Made by a program: the position numbers and the translations under genes
Source of the DNA: a virus
Reading direction: 5' to 3' (one strand)
Virus record (IMG/VR): IMGVR_UViG_3300005965_000004
Span: 21,395 to 85,394 of that record
Length of the DNA stretch: 64,000 nt
Part shown: piece by piece, positions 32,621 through 40,544 of the stretch
Numbering within the stretch: position 1 is the first letter of the stretch
How the letters are laid out: every line of letters begins with the position of its first letter
Notes under the pieces: generated by a model
Database searches by the model: none
Seen by the model: the letters and a program-made list of their open reading frames with translations, nothing else
Told to the model about the DNA's origin: nothing

Positions 32621-34396
32621 TTAATCCCCCTTAATTTTAACAACCTCGGAGAAGTTGTTATTGTTCTTTTTAATACTAATACAATTCTTGAACTGAGAAT
32701 TGTAATCCTGTTGTAATCTATGAGATATGATGTAAATGCTCAGGTCATTTGAGTCATAAGTCATATTTTTTAGACTTCCCACTAACTTTTCTAATCCATT
32801 CTCGTCTATAGCACTGTCAAGAAGTTCATCTATAATCAGTAAATTACAATTCCAATTTGATATGGTTTTTGTTATGCTTATGAACGAAAGTAAAATTGAC
32901 ATATCGATTCTCTTCTTTTCACCCTCAGAATAAGAATAGTATGAAATCTCATTGTTGAGATTGTCAAGATTTGTTATTTTTTCGTTCATCAACTCATCAA
33001 ATTGAAGCACAACAGGAAGTTCAAACATCTTAATGTACTCGTTTATTTTACTGTTGAGAATTGGTATAAGCTTCTTGAAGAAGTAAGCCTTTATACCACT
33101 TTCAGAAAGAATATTTTGAACAATATCATTATTCTTCAAGTCCTTCTTTATCTTTTTAGTTTCACTCCAAAGAACTCTATACTCCTGTTTTTTCTCTTCA
33201 AACTCATCCTTTATGCTACTCAAATTAAAGTCAATTTCTCTATTGAGAATTTCATTTCTTCTGGCTTCTGAAGAAGCTAGTTCTCTATCTATCATTTCAA
33301 GTTTGCTTTGAACATTGTCTCTTTTGAACTGATTATCATTCAGCTCTTTCAAATACCCTTCTTGAGATGATATCTCATCTTCAATGGCTAATCTATCAGA
33401 TTTTAGCTTACTTATTTCAGATTTTTTGTCAGAAACAATTTTCTTCAATCTTTTTATTTCTTTGTCTCTATGATCTGGAGTGATCTCTGTTTTACACCAG
33501 GGACATACAGTATGCTCGTTCATCGAGGTTATCATTTCTTCCGATGACCTGGACTCGTATTCACTTTCGTTAAGATTTTTAATTACTTTATCTCTTCTGT
33601 CTTTCAGGTCTTTTAGAATATCTTCATCGAATTTAGAGTTCTCTATCGATAAGTTAACTAATTCAATTTCTTCACAAAGCTCTAGCTTTTCTTTGAAAAA
33701 TCTTCTAATTCTATCGTCATTTGCTCTTAAATCGTTGTCTTTATTCGTTTGGAAATTATTCTGAGCTTCTGTCAACTCGACGACTCTCTTTCTAAGAGAT
33801 TTTAAATGTTGCTCAAGTAAAGCAATAACTCTATCATTGGCTTCATTCTTTGCTTTTATATCAGCATTTTTCTTCTTGAGAACTTTAAGCATCTGTCCAA
33901 ATACGACGATGTTAAAAATCTGCTCAACTATATCTCTCTTTTCCCAAAGCTGTAAAGAAAGGAATGGTTTGTTGTAGTTGACTGCGAGGGAAATAACCTG
34001 CTTGAACATTTGATAGTTTATTCCAATGATTTTGTCAATTTCTTCTTGGTTCAGTCTCTTGGATGAAAGAAGTTCTAATTTTTCTCCATTCTTTAAGATT
34101 TCTATTTTGTCAGGATTTAAGCTTCTTGTTATCACGTAATTGTCTCTTTCATCAACCATGAATTCACATGTAACTTTTAGGTTCTTTTTGTTCTTTCGAT
34201 TGACAAGCTCTTTTATTTTAATTTTTCTGTATGGTTGACCGAATAGACAAAACGAAAGAGAATCGAGAATGGCTGATTTACCAGAACCATTCTTTCCAGA
34301 AATGAGATTGACTCCATGGTCAAAGCTGACAGTTGTTGGAGTCGCACCGAAAGAGAGTATATTTTGAAATGTCAATTTATTAAACTTAACTACCAT
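32621..34396 (-). CDS. 46: recombination nuclease subunit (gp46, SbcC/Rad50-like)
   Basis: ABC-type ATPase with Walker A SGKNGSGKS (33-41), a zinc hook CPWC near residue 300 between two long coiled coils, and a C-terminal YSEGEKKR signature followed by Walker B LLIIDELLD. It processes DNA ends with gp47. 591 residues matches T4 gp46 (560). It is the first minus-strand gene at the transcription divide. Confidence 0.92.
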   Translation of the reverse strand: MVVKFNKLTFQNILSFGATPTTVSFDHGVNLISGKNGSGKSAILDSLSFCLFGQPYRKIKIKELVNRKNKKNLKVTCEFMVDERDNYVITRSLNPDKIEILKNGEKLELLSSKRLNQEEIDKIIGINYQMFKQVISLAVNYNKPFLSLQLWEKRDIVEQIFNIVVFGQMLKVLKKKNADIKAKNEANDRVIALLEQHLKSLRKRVVELTEAQNNFQTNKDNDLRANDDRIRRFFKEKLELCEEIELVNLSIENSKFDEDILKDLKDRRDKVIKNLNESEYESRSSEEMITSMNEHTVCPWCKTEITPDHRDKEIKRLKKIVSDKKSEISKLKSDRLAIEDEISSQEGYLKELNDNQFKRDNVQSKLEMIDRELASSEARRNEILNREIDFNLSSIKDEFEEKKQEYRVLWSETKKIKKDLKNNDIVQNILSESGIKAYFFKKLIPILNSKINEYIKMFELPVVLQFDELMNEKITNLDNLNNEISYYSYSEGEKKRIDMSILLSFISITKTISNWNCNLLIIDELLDSAIDENGLEKLVGSLKNMTYDSNDLSIYIISHRLQQDYNSQFKNCISIKKNNNNFSEVVKIKGD

Positions 34397-34440
34397 CTAA
34401 TCTCCCAATGTTAATAAAGCCGTTTACAAATTCCAATTAG

Positions 34441-34469
34441 ATTGTAACATGTTACTCTTGAAATGTCAA
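34441..34469 (-). promoter_or_regulatory. sigma70-type promoter of gene 46
   Basis: TTGACA (34469-34464), 17-nt spacer ending TGT, TACAAT (34446-34441). Confidence 0.8.
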
Positions 34470-34510
34470 CCATTTTCTAAAGTATTTTTTATAGCCTTAA
34501 CCATTTTAAT

Positions 34511-34601
34511 AAAAATAGGTTATATATAAATATATATATATACTAGGTCTTTAAAGGACCTAGTACTAGGCCCTAGAGGGACCTAGGCCCAGGCCCTAAA
34601 G
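34511..34601. other. AT-rich tract and palindromes (candidate origin element)
   Basis: A (TA)-rich segment at 34521-34541 includes TATAAATA at 34525-34532. It is followed by imperfect palindromes: CTAGGTC/GACCTAG around TTTAAAG (34543-34563), then a CTAGGCCC/GGGACCTAG pair and a GGCCC/GGGACC stretch to 34601. Together with the adjacent tandem repeats it forms the divide between early and late transcription. Confidence 0.55.
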
Positions 34602-34731
34602 GGACCTAGGCCTAGAATAACCCTAAAGGACCTAGGCCTAGAATAACCCTAAAGGACCTAGGCCTAGAATAACCCTAAAGGACCTAGGCCTAGAATAACC
34701 CTAAAGGACCTAGGCCTAGAATAACCCTAAA
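34602..34731. repeat. five perfect tandem copies of a 26-bp unit
   Basis: Units start at 34602, 34628, 34654, 34680 and 34706 and are identical. Each contains the palindromes CCTAGG and TAGGCCTA followed by GAATAACCCTAAA. Units are contiguous without spacers, so this is not a CRISPR. Iteron-like origin or regulator-binding array are the main options. The T4 origin oriF lies in the homologous uvsY region. Confidence 0.9.
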
Positions 34732-34745
34732 GGGCTCTGAAAGCA

Positions 34746-34760
34746 AACCGCTTCGCGGTT
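34746..34760. other. short GC-rich hairpin in the uvsY leader
   Basis: AACCGC and GCGGTT form a 6-bp stem with a TTC loop, about 30 nt before the uvsY start. There is no U run, so a leader structure or mRNA-stability element is likelier than a terminator. Confidence 0.4.
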
Positions 34761-34793
34761 CGTTTATGTTTACTCAAGATAAAGGAGTTTATT

Positions 34794-35201
34794 ATGAAGA
34801 ATGAAGATTTTCAGAAGTTGAAAAATTTTGTTGAAAAGGAACTGAAAATTGAAGAAAGCAATGTAATGGAAAAATCAATCCAACTTTCAAATCTCTACAC
34901 AAAATTTTTACAAATTTACACTAGAGAATTAAAAAATTTAAAATCAAAACATCATGAAAAAGCTAAAACTTATGGGGAACTTTATCACCATTATAAATTT
35001 AAATTCGATTATCAATTAGACACAAAGGCAGAAGTAGAAGCTTACATAAGAGCAGATGACAAATATTATCAAATCGCATTGGAATATTCCAATCTTGAGG
35101 TACAAGTTAAGTATTTGGAGCAAATCCTGGAACAGATAAATAATCTTGGTTTTAGAATAAAAAATTACATTGACTTGAAGAAAATCTCACTTGGATATTA
35201 A
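34794..35201 (+). CDS. uvsY: recombination mediator UvsY
   Basis: It loads UvsX onto gp32-coated ssDNA. 135 residues (T4 137), helical and basic, with a conserved C-terminus INNLGFRIKNYIDLKK that parallels T4 IKSRGFAIKHIQDMR. Strong AAAGGAG ribosome site. It is the first plus-strand gene and is followed by uvsW, as in T4. Confidence 0.85.
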   Translation: MKNEDFQKLKNFVEKELKIEESNVMEKSIQLSNLYTKFLQIYTRELKNLKSKHHEKAKTYGELYHHYKFKFDYQLDTKAEVEAYIRADDKYYQIALEYSNLEVQVKYLEQILEQINNLGFRIKNYIDLKKISLGY

Positions 35202-35212
35202 GGAATTTCTAA

Positions 35213-37042
35213 ATGAATAATATACTTGAAGTTGAAAAGTTGAACGAAGTATATGTACAAATAAGAAATTTGGATAAAGGCTCTGCTTTAGAACTAAAAG
35301 AATTTCTGTCGTGCTACATAGATAATTATTGGTTTCATCCTTTAGTAAGATCAAAGCAATGGGATGGGCGTGTTTCATTTTTCAATTGGAATGAGCAGAC
35401 AATACCAATAGGACTTCTTCCACAATTTGTAAAGTTTTGTAGAAAATTCGACTATGAATACAAGCTCAACTTCAGTAAAGAAGAAATTGTAAATGACATT
35501 TCAGAAGATGATTTTGAAGAGTTTTACGAAGCAATTTTCAAAGAATCGTCATTCTCACCAAGAGACTATCAGGATGATTGTATCAAAAAAGCACTAAGAA
35601 TAAAAAGAGGAGTCATAGAGTCTCCTACAGGTTCGGGCAAGTCTCTAATTATTTACTCAATGATAAGATTTATAATGGGAACATCAGAAGGTAAAATATT
35701 ACTGATAGTTCCAAATATATCTCTTGTAAATCAGATGTTCAATGACTTCAAAGAATATGGATGGAACCAAGTAGAAACTTACTGTTCACTGGTTTTTCAT
35801 AAGAGTAAAAAAATCAACTGGGATTGTCCTATAATAATTTCAACATGGCAATCCATTTATAAAAAAGGATCAAGCTTTTTTGATAAATTTGGTTCTGTCA
35901 TAGTCGATGAATGTTTACACCCATCAACAATAATAACAATGTCGGATGGTAGTAAAAAAAGAATTGATGAAATTAAAGTTGGTGAAAAAATTTTAAGTTA
36001 TAACTTAGATAAAAAAATATTAGAAACTGATGAAGTTATTAAAGTTTATGAAAATTTACAAAAATCTTCACAAGAAGAAATGCATGAATTAGAATTTGAT
36101 AATGGTATTAAAATTCAAGTAACAGGTAATCATAAAATTTTAACAAAAAATAGAGGGTATATTAGAGCTGATGAAATTAATGAAAAAGATGATGTAATTT
36201 TTATTGACAATATTGAAAAAATTATAAATAGTAATATAGAAAACAAAATTAAAAATTATATGAAATTAGTAAAAAGAAATTTAATTGAAAAAAGTGAAAA
36301 GGTTTTTAATCTTCATGTTAAAAATAATAATAATTATTTTGCCAATGGTATATGTGTTTCAAATTGTCATGGAGCTAAGTCAAATTCCATAAGAACATGT
36401 TTAGAAAAGTGTGTGAATGCCGATTACAGAATAGGATTGACAGGTACAATGCCAGATCAGAAGCTTGACAGTTTCACAATTTTTGGATATTTGGGTCCTA
36501 AAATTTTCGAAATGAAAAGCTCCGAACTCATTGAGAAAGGAATTCTATCCAAGATAAAGATCGCTAATATTGTCATAAAATATCCTAAGGATATCATTGA
36601 CAGATATTGGCGCGACTCAGACGATGGTAACATAAAACAAAATGACTACAATGAAGAGTTGAACGACATTTACGAATTTGAGGAAAGAAATAAAGTATTC
36701 AACTACATCATAGATAAGCTTGACAAATCACAAAATATATTGATACTTTGTCATAAAATAAGTCATTTGAAAGATATCAAGAAGTATCTTGAGGATAACT
36801 TTCCATCGTATGATATTCATGAGATATATGGAAAAACAGCGGCAGATGAGAGAGAAAGAATAAGACAATTATTGGACGAAAGTAAAATCAAAATATTTTT
36901 AGACGAAGATTCATATATTGTTGTCAATAAAAAAGATAAAGTTAAACTTACAAACGGTCAAATTAAAACTGGAGCAAATATTAACATAAATGATGATATT
37001 GATGATAATTGGATAAAAAGCAAAAAAGTTTTCAAGAAATAA
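35213..37042 (+). CDS. uvsW: UvsW helicase, N-terminal piece containing a mini-intein
   Basis: SF2 helicase for recombination forks and R-loops. Motif I SPTGSGKSL is near residue 136. The DECH box is split by an intein at residues 234-384 (see separate entry). The core continues with RIGLTGTMPD (motif III region) and ILILCHKISHL. After DESKIKI the expected motif V is replaced by an unrelated tail of about 45 residues (LDEDSYIVV...TNGQIKTGANI...) and a stop at 37042. The missing motifs V and VI occur out of frame downstream at 37120-37413. Confidence 0.82.
   Translation: MNNILEVEKLNEVYVQIRNLDKGSALELKEFLSCYIDNYWFHPLVRSKQWDGRVSFFNWNEQTIPIGLLPQFVKFCRKFDYEYKLNFSKEEIVNDISEDDFEEFYEAIFKESSFSPRDYQDDCIKKALRIKRGVIESPTGSGKSLIIYSMIRFIMGTSEGKILLIVPNISLVNQMFNDFKEYGWNQVETYCSLVFHKSKKINWDCPIIISTWQSIYKKGSSFFDKFGSVIVDECLHPSTIITMSDGSKKRIDEIKVGEKILSYNLDKKILETDEVIKVYENLQKSSQEEMHELEFDNGIKIQVTGNHKILTKNRGYIRADEINEKDDVIFIDNIEKIINSNIENKIKNYMKLVKRNLIEKSEKVFNLHVKNNNNYFANGICVSNCHGAKSNSIRTCLEKCVNADYRIGLTGTMPDQKLDSFTIFGYLGPKIFEMKSSELIEKGILSKIKIANIVIKYPKDIIDRYWRDSDDGNIKQNDYNEELNDIYEFEERNKVFNYIIDKLDKSQNILILCHKISHLKDIKKYLEDNFPSYDIHEIYGKTAADERERIRQLLDESKIKIFLDEDSYIVVNKKDKVKLTNGQIKTGANININDDIDDNWIKSKKVFKK
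35912..36364 (+). other. mini-intein (151 aa) in the DECH box of UvsW
   Basis: It starts at Cys (VDE|CLHPSTII), and the N-terminal block runs DGSKKRIDEIKVGEKIL. Block B is QVTGNHKIL and the C-terminal blocks are VFNLHVKNNNNYFANGI and CVSN|CHGAKS. Excision would restore VDE-CHGAKS, a normal DECH helicase box. There is no endonuclease domain, and the penultimate residue is Ser instead of the usual His, as in a minority of functional inteins. Confidence 0.85.
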
Positions 37043-37082
37043 GGAAAAAATTATGAAGCCAAAAAAAATAGAGGAAATTAAA

Positions 37083-37111
37083 AGTCCCGGCCATATATTG
37101 GTCGGGACTTA
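37083..37111 (+). terminator. strong hairpin inside the uvsW interruption (possible terminator)
   Basis: AAGTCCCGGCC and GGTCGGGACTT form an 11-bp stem with a 7-nt loop. The run after it is weak on the plus strand (ATTAG) and slightly better on the minus strand (TTTTAATTT). It may instead be a structural part of whatever interrupts uvsW. Confidence 0.5.
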
Positions 37112-37119
37112 TTAGCTAA

Positions 37120-37413
37120 GCTACGTTAAGTACTGGTATAAATATTAAAAGACTACATCATGTCATTTTTGCGTCAAGTTATAGGTCTAAAATAAAAATT
37201 CTCCAAAGTATAGGTCGTGGTCTTAGAAAACATGAGACAAAAAGCAGGCTTATTGTTTGGGATATCGTAGATGACCTTACTTGGATAAATGTTTGGGGTG
37301 ATAAGGAAGTTAAACATATCAACCATGTTTATAAACATTGGTATGATAGACTTCAGTATTATAAAAATCAAGGATTTGAGTTTTTGACCAAAAGAATAAA
37401 TATATGTGATTAG
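37120..37413 (+). pseudogene. uvsW: UvsW C-terminal piece (motifs V and VI) without a start codon
   Basis: From just after a TAA, the frame reads ATLSTGINIKRLHHVIFAS (motif V), then KIKILQSIGRGLRKH (motif VI) and a normal UvsW end at 37413. The 98 codons contain no Met and no plausible start with a ribosome site, so this piece is either reached by splicing or recoding, or is dead. The gap from the tail of the N-piece is about 77 nt from stop codon to this frame. Confidence 0.8.
37137..37144 (+). promoter_or_regulatory. late promoter (TATAAATA)
   Basis: An exact TATAAATA within the uvsW 3' fragment, about 270 nt upstream of the first structural gene of the plus-strand block. Confidence 0.6.
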
Positions 37414-37906
37414 GCATACAGGATCAGATTTTAAGAAACAATTTGTTTTTGAGGCAATGTCAGGAGAAGAGAAATTTAGAGATGTTAGAGGAAAGGCAAA
37501 TTTCATGTTAGCCGCTCCTTATGATGGAAGTTTTATAAACTTCAAGAATATGAGAAAAGTTAATCTTGACAAAATAGTTCCTCAAATAAAGTTATATGTA
37601 TCATTTAAGTCCGCTGGTTCACTACCTTGGTCTGTTATAAGAGCGGAACAGCCTATATTTGCTGATTCTGTTGAGTATGGAAGTACATTGAGGTACTTTG
37701 AGGAAAAGGCTGAAGAAATAGGTATAGACCATAAAACATTGAATGAGGGTATTATTGGTGAAGGATTATTAGATTGGTTCAAAAAGATATTTAATATCAT
37801 TAAGGACGCTATTAAGAAGGGTATTGAATATATTATGAAGTTATTCGCAATTGAACCAGAAATAGAAAATCTAAACCAGGATAATATAAATTTTCTTGAA
37901 GCTTAA
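37406..37906 (+). CDS. unknown late protein (166 aa)
   Basis: Not recognised. The N-terminal part is basic/aromatic (RHTGSDFKKQFVFEAMSGEEKF), the centre is beta-rich, and residues 125-150 form an amphipathic or membrane-active helix (LLDWFKKIFNIIKDAIKKGIE). The GTG at 37406 overlaps the uvsW end; an ATG 54 nt downstream is an alternative start. First gene downstream of a late promoter. Confidence 0.55.
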   Translation: MIRHTGSDFKKQFVFEAMSGEEKFRDVRGKANFMLAAPYDGSFINFKNMRKVNLDKIVPQIKLYVSFKSAGSLPWSVIRAEQPIFADSVEYGSTLRYFEEKAEEIGIDHKTLNEGIIGEGLLDWFKKIFNIIKDAIKKGIEYIMKLFAIEPEIENLNQDNINFLEA

Positions 37907-37915
37907 GGAACAACA

Positions 37916-38536
37916 ATGAATTTTGAGGAATATTATTTGAGAGAAGATTTAGAAGAACCGGAAGACTCTGTTGAAGAGCCAGAGGACGACTATGGATTGG
38001 ACTTTGTGGATGATGAAAAGTTTACAACGGATGAAATAGAAGTTGAAGAAATTCCAGACTTGTCAGACCCAATACTAAATGCTGATGAATTCATGAAATC
38101 TAATTCAGAAGTAATGAGTCATTACGCAAAAGGTAAGGGCTTCGAAGTTATTGATAATCAAGATTTGTATGAAGTTGTTAAGACCGTCAAGGATATGACA
38201 GACAAACATCTTTACTTTAGAGACATGACGTGGAAAGTAAATATAGATCATGGTAAGGCAAAGTTTATATTTAAGATAGGAGATGATGAATCAGCTAATG
38301 AGAATGATTTCTTTCTTCAAGGAGTCAAGAGATATGTGATTTCCGAACTTTGGAAGAAGTACGGTCCTTTATATGATGTTGACACTGAGTTTTCGAAGGA
38401 TGTCGAAGGTAAAGACCTAATGATATTGACTGTGGATAAGAATGAGGAAGAGAGGAGAAAAAGGTTAGAAAAGATTCCTGCCGGTGCTCCCGATAGCGCA
38501 TCTTTTATAACCAAATCATCAGTGTCGAGGATGTAA
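37916..38536 (+). CDS. unknown acidic late protein (206 aa)
   Basis: Residues 5-60 are highly acidic and contain EEPEDSVEEPEDDYG, a motif repeated in the 115-aa protein at 39294. The remainder is mixed alpha/beta (FRDMTWKVNIDHGKAKFIFKIG). No known domain. It could be a virion, core or DNA-mimic protein; context is late structural. Confidence 0.65.
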   Translation: MNFEEYYLREDLEEPEDSVEEPEDDYGLDFVDDEKFTTDEIEVEEIPDLSDPILNADEFMKSNSEVMSHYAKGKGFEVIDNQDLYEVVKTVKDMTDKHLYFRDMTWKVNIDHGKAKFIFKIGDDESANENDFFLQGVKRYVISELWKKYGPLYDVDTEFSKDVEGKDLMILTVDKNEEERRKRLEKIPAGAPDSASFITKSSVSRM

Positions 38537-38553
38537 TTATAAAGGAGGAGAGG

Positions 38554-39294
38554 ATGGTTTTTGACTTCTTCAAAGGCTTTTGGGGATATATGTCCGTGTT
38601 GCCATGGTGGCAAAGTCTTATTATAATCTTTGTAGTAATTTTTACAATAGTTGTTGGAAAATTCTGGAGAGATGTAATTACATGGATAGGTAATAGGATA
38701 ACAGGAGACAGGCTAACATTACAATATAGAATGTTCTGGGGGTTGGCTAACGATGCTATAAATATTCAGTTGAAGGATGAAATTAGAAGATCATTTAGAG
38801 AGAATGGATTTGATGAATTGAGTGGATCAGAGTTCTCTCAATATGTCAAGAATCAAAGTAAAGTACTATTATCTAAGCTTAGAAACCACTTTATAAACTT
38901 ATATCCTCCCAATAAGATGGGTATAAGAATTTCTATGGAAGAGATTCTTGACTTTATAGATAGAAGTGAATCTGATATAGAGGATATGATTTTTGAAGTT
39001 TATATAGAAGCAAAGAAAATAAAGAAACAAGATATTGAACTAATGATGAGTATTGAAGATAAATTTGGAAAAGAGATTGACTCACTTATCAAGAATAAAA
39101 ATGAAACTATGGATTGTAAGAATTGTCTAATAGTTCTTTTTGGAAAGAGAGAAATAGCAGAAAATAAAATGTCAAAAATAAAAACTTTGAAAGCTCAGAT
39201 GAATTTTGCTGAACAAAAGCTTTCGGAAATACATTCTGATTTTCTTTCATTTTTTAGTGAAAGATTGAGTGAAAAGAAAAATAGGAGGAGATAA
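38554..39294 (+). CDS. unknown membrane-anchored protein (246 aa)
   Basis: One strong transmembrane segment at residues about 17-37 (LPWWQSLIIIFVVIFTIVVG) is followed by a 200-residue soluble helical domain with coiled-coil character near the end. A CxxC pair (MDCKNC) sits near residue 190. Holin-associated or injected inner-membrane proteins have this layout, but no family is recognised. AAAGGAGGAG ribosome site. Confidence 0.65.
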   Translation: MVFDFFKGFWGYMSVLPWWQSLIIIFVVIFTIVVGKFWRDVITWIGNRITGDRLTLQYRMFWGLANDAINIQLKDEIRRSFRENGFDELSGSEFSQYVKNQSKVLLSKLRNHFINLYPPNKMGIRISMEEILDFIDRSESDIEDMIFEVYIEAKKIKKQDIELMMSIEDKFGKEIDSLIKNKNETMDCKNCLIVLFGKREIAENKMSKIKTLKAQMNFAEQKLSEIHSDFLSFFSERLSEKKNRRR

Positions 39295-39641
39295 TGGCTA
39301 GCAAAGAAATAAAAGAGACTATCAGAGATTTCGTAAACTTTGATATTGAGAATGATTATTACAAAGATGACGAGAAGGTTGAACTTGCTAAGAAATTCAA
39401 AGATATTCTTTTTTATGATGATGCTACTGTTCGTCAGTTTTTAAAATCTCTTTTGAGTAATTTTAGAGAAGTTGCAAGAGATTATTCTCTGGTAGCTAAG
39501 GAGGGTGGAGTCATAGAGGAACCGGATGAACCAGAAGATGCTGTTGAAGAGCCAGAGGATTCCATCGAAGAACCATTATCAACTGAGGAGTCATTCAAAA
39601 GAATAGTAAGAAAATCAGCAGCAGACATTCTTTACGAATAA
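39294..39641 (+). CDS. unknown late protein with EPED repeats (115 aa)
   Basis: Helical N-terminus, then EEPDEPEDAVEEPEDSIEEP at residues 73-92 and a short basic end. The repeat resembles the N-terminus of the 206-aa protein. Its ATG overlaps the previous stop (TAATG), indicating coupling. Confidence 0.6.
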   Translation: MASKEIKETIRDFVNFDIENDYYKDDEKVELAKKFKDILFYDDATVRQFLKSLLSNFREVARDYSLVAKEGGVIEEPDEPEDAVEEPEDSIEEPLSTEESFKRIVRKSAADILYE

Positions 39642-39654
39642 TGGAAAGATAGAT

Positions 39655-40083
39655 ATGAGTGGATTTTTAGATTATTTAGATGAATTTGACAATAGAAAGG
39701 ATAGAGTCGTAAAAGAGGAAAGTAGACAAGTCGAATCAAGTTCAAAAAGAAAGTCTAAAGTTTTGTGTTTGAATGTAGAGGTTCGTTCTCCAGAAGGAGC
39801 GGATGTAGTTATAGAAAAATTACAAAGCTGGGTTTCTGAGAACTTTGGTGAATCTGAAAAACCAAAACCAAAATCCAAGAGACCATATAGGATTCCTCCT
39901 AAAAAAGTAAATAAGAATCCTGTTGTAGAAACAAGATCACATGCTACAAATATTCTGGACGGTCTTCCTGACGAACCTGTTGTCACGGAGCAGAATCAGA
40001 GTAGTATAAATAATATTGCTCATCAACAGAAACCTCAATTTAATTTGGATTCTGTTAAGGGCCATGCATCGGCACTATTATAA
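39655..40083 (+). CDS. unknown late protein (142 aa)
   Basis: Not recognised. A short N-terminal helix, one beta/alpha unit (VLCLNVEVRSPEGADVVIEKLQ), then a proline- and lysine-rich linker (KPKPKSKRPYRIPPKK) and a low-complexity tail. Probably a virion or scaffold-associated protein from its position. Confidence 0.55.
   Translation: MSGFLDYLDEFDNRKDRVVKEESRQVESSSKRKSKVLCLNVEVRSPEGADVVIEKLQSWVSENFGESEKPKPKSKRPYRIPPKKVNKNPVVETRSHATNILDGLPDEPVVTEQNQSSINNIAHQQKPQFNLDSVKGHASALL
40005..40012 (+). promoter_or_regulatory. probable late promoter (TATAAATA)
   Basis: Exact TATAAATA about 80 nt upstream of the virion gene at 40094, inside the end of the previous gene. Coding coincidence cannot be excluded. 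Confidence 0.45.
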
Positions 40084-40093
40084 GGAGAATAAA

Positions 40094-40516
40094 ATGCCAA
40101 CTGTAGTAACCAACGATTTTAGAAAGTTAATGGCAACAAGTGGAGTCAACCTAAGTGCTGACACTTACAAAGTTGCTCTTATGGGAGAGCATGTCAATTC
40201 AGCATCATCATCGACTCTCAAACAGTCAAGTGACTGGACGAGTGTTTCTGGTTATGAGGTATCCGGTAATGGTTATTCCGCATTGAGTCTATCAGCACCG
40301 ACTGTATCAGCCAACGAAGATAATGTTGTGTATTGGGATGGAACTGATTTGACTTGGACAGATGTGACAGTAAGTCCATATGGATTTGCTATCTATAGAA
40401 CGAGCGATAATCTTGTAGTTGGATATGTCGAGTTTACCGATGGACAAGTCGTTGCTGTCAATGGAACAATTACAGTACAGTGGAATGCCAATGGAATAAT
40501 GAATATTTACGGCTAA
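40094..40516 (+). CDS. phage structural protein (140 aa)
   Basis: The start MPTVVTNDFRKLMATSGVNL, small/polar composition and repeated beta strands (YWDGTDLTWTDVTVSPYGFAIY) match the type of small virion decoration or fibre-base proteins common in myoviruses. AAGGAG lies 7 nt before the ATG at 40094. No catalytic motif. Confidence 0.65.
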   Translation: MPTVVTNDFRKLMATSGVNLSADTYKVALMGEHVNSASSSTLKQSSDWTSVSGYEVSGNGYSALSLSAPTVSANEDNVVYWDGTDLTWTDVTVSPYGFAIYRTSDNLVVGYVEFTDGQVVAVNGTITVQWNANGIMNIYG

Positions 40517-40544
40517 TTTGTTTTGAAATTGAAGGAGATTGTTT

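Noticed and set aside
34602-34731. Five 26-bp repeats as a CRISPR array
   Set aside because: Units are contiguous and identical with no variable spacers, and no cas genes are present.
36902-37119. Group I or group II intron in uvsW
   Set aside because: The junctions fit a removable insert, but I cannot find the P7 pairing (GACUA/UAGUC type), a guide sequence, or a group II domain V. The break is kept as a finding without naming an intron class.
38757-38764. TATAAATA inside the 246-aa membrane protein gene as a late promoter
   Set aside because: It is well inside a coding region with no gene start downstream within 500 nt, so coincidence in AT-rich DNA is likely.
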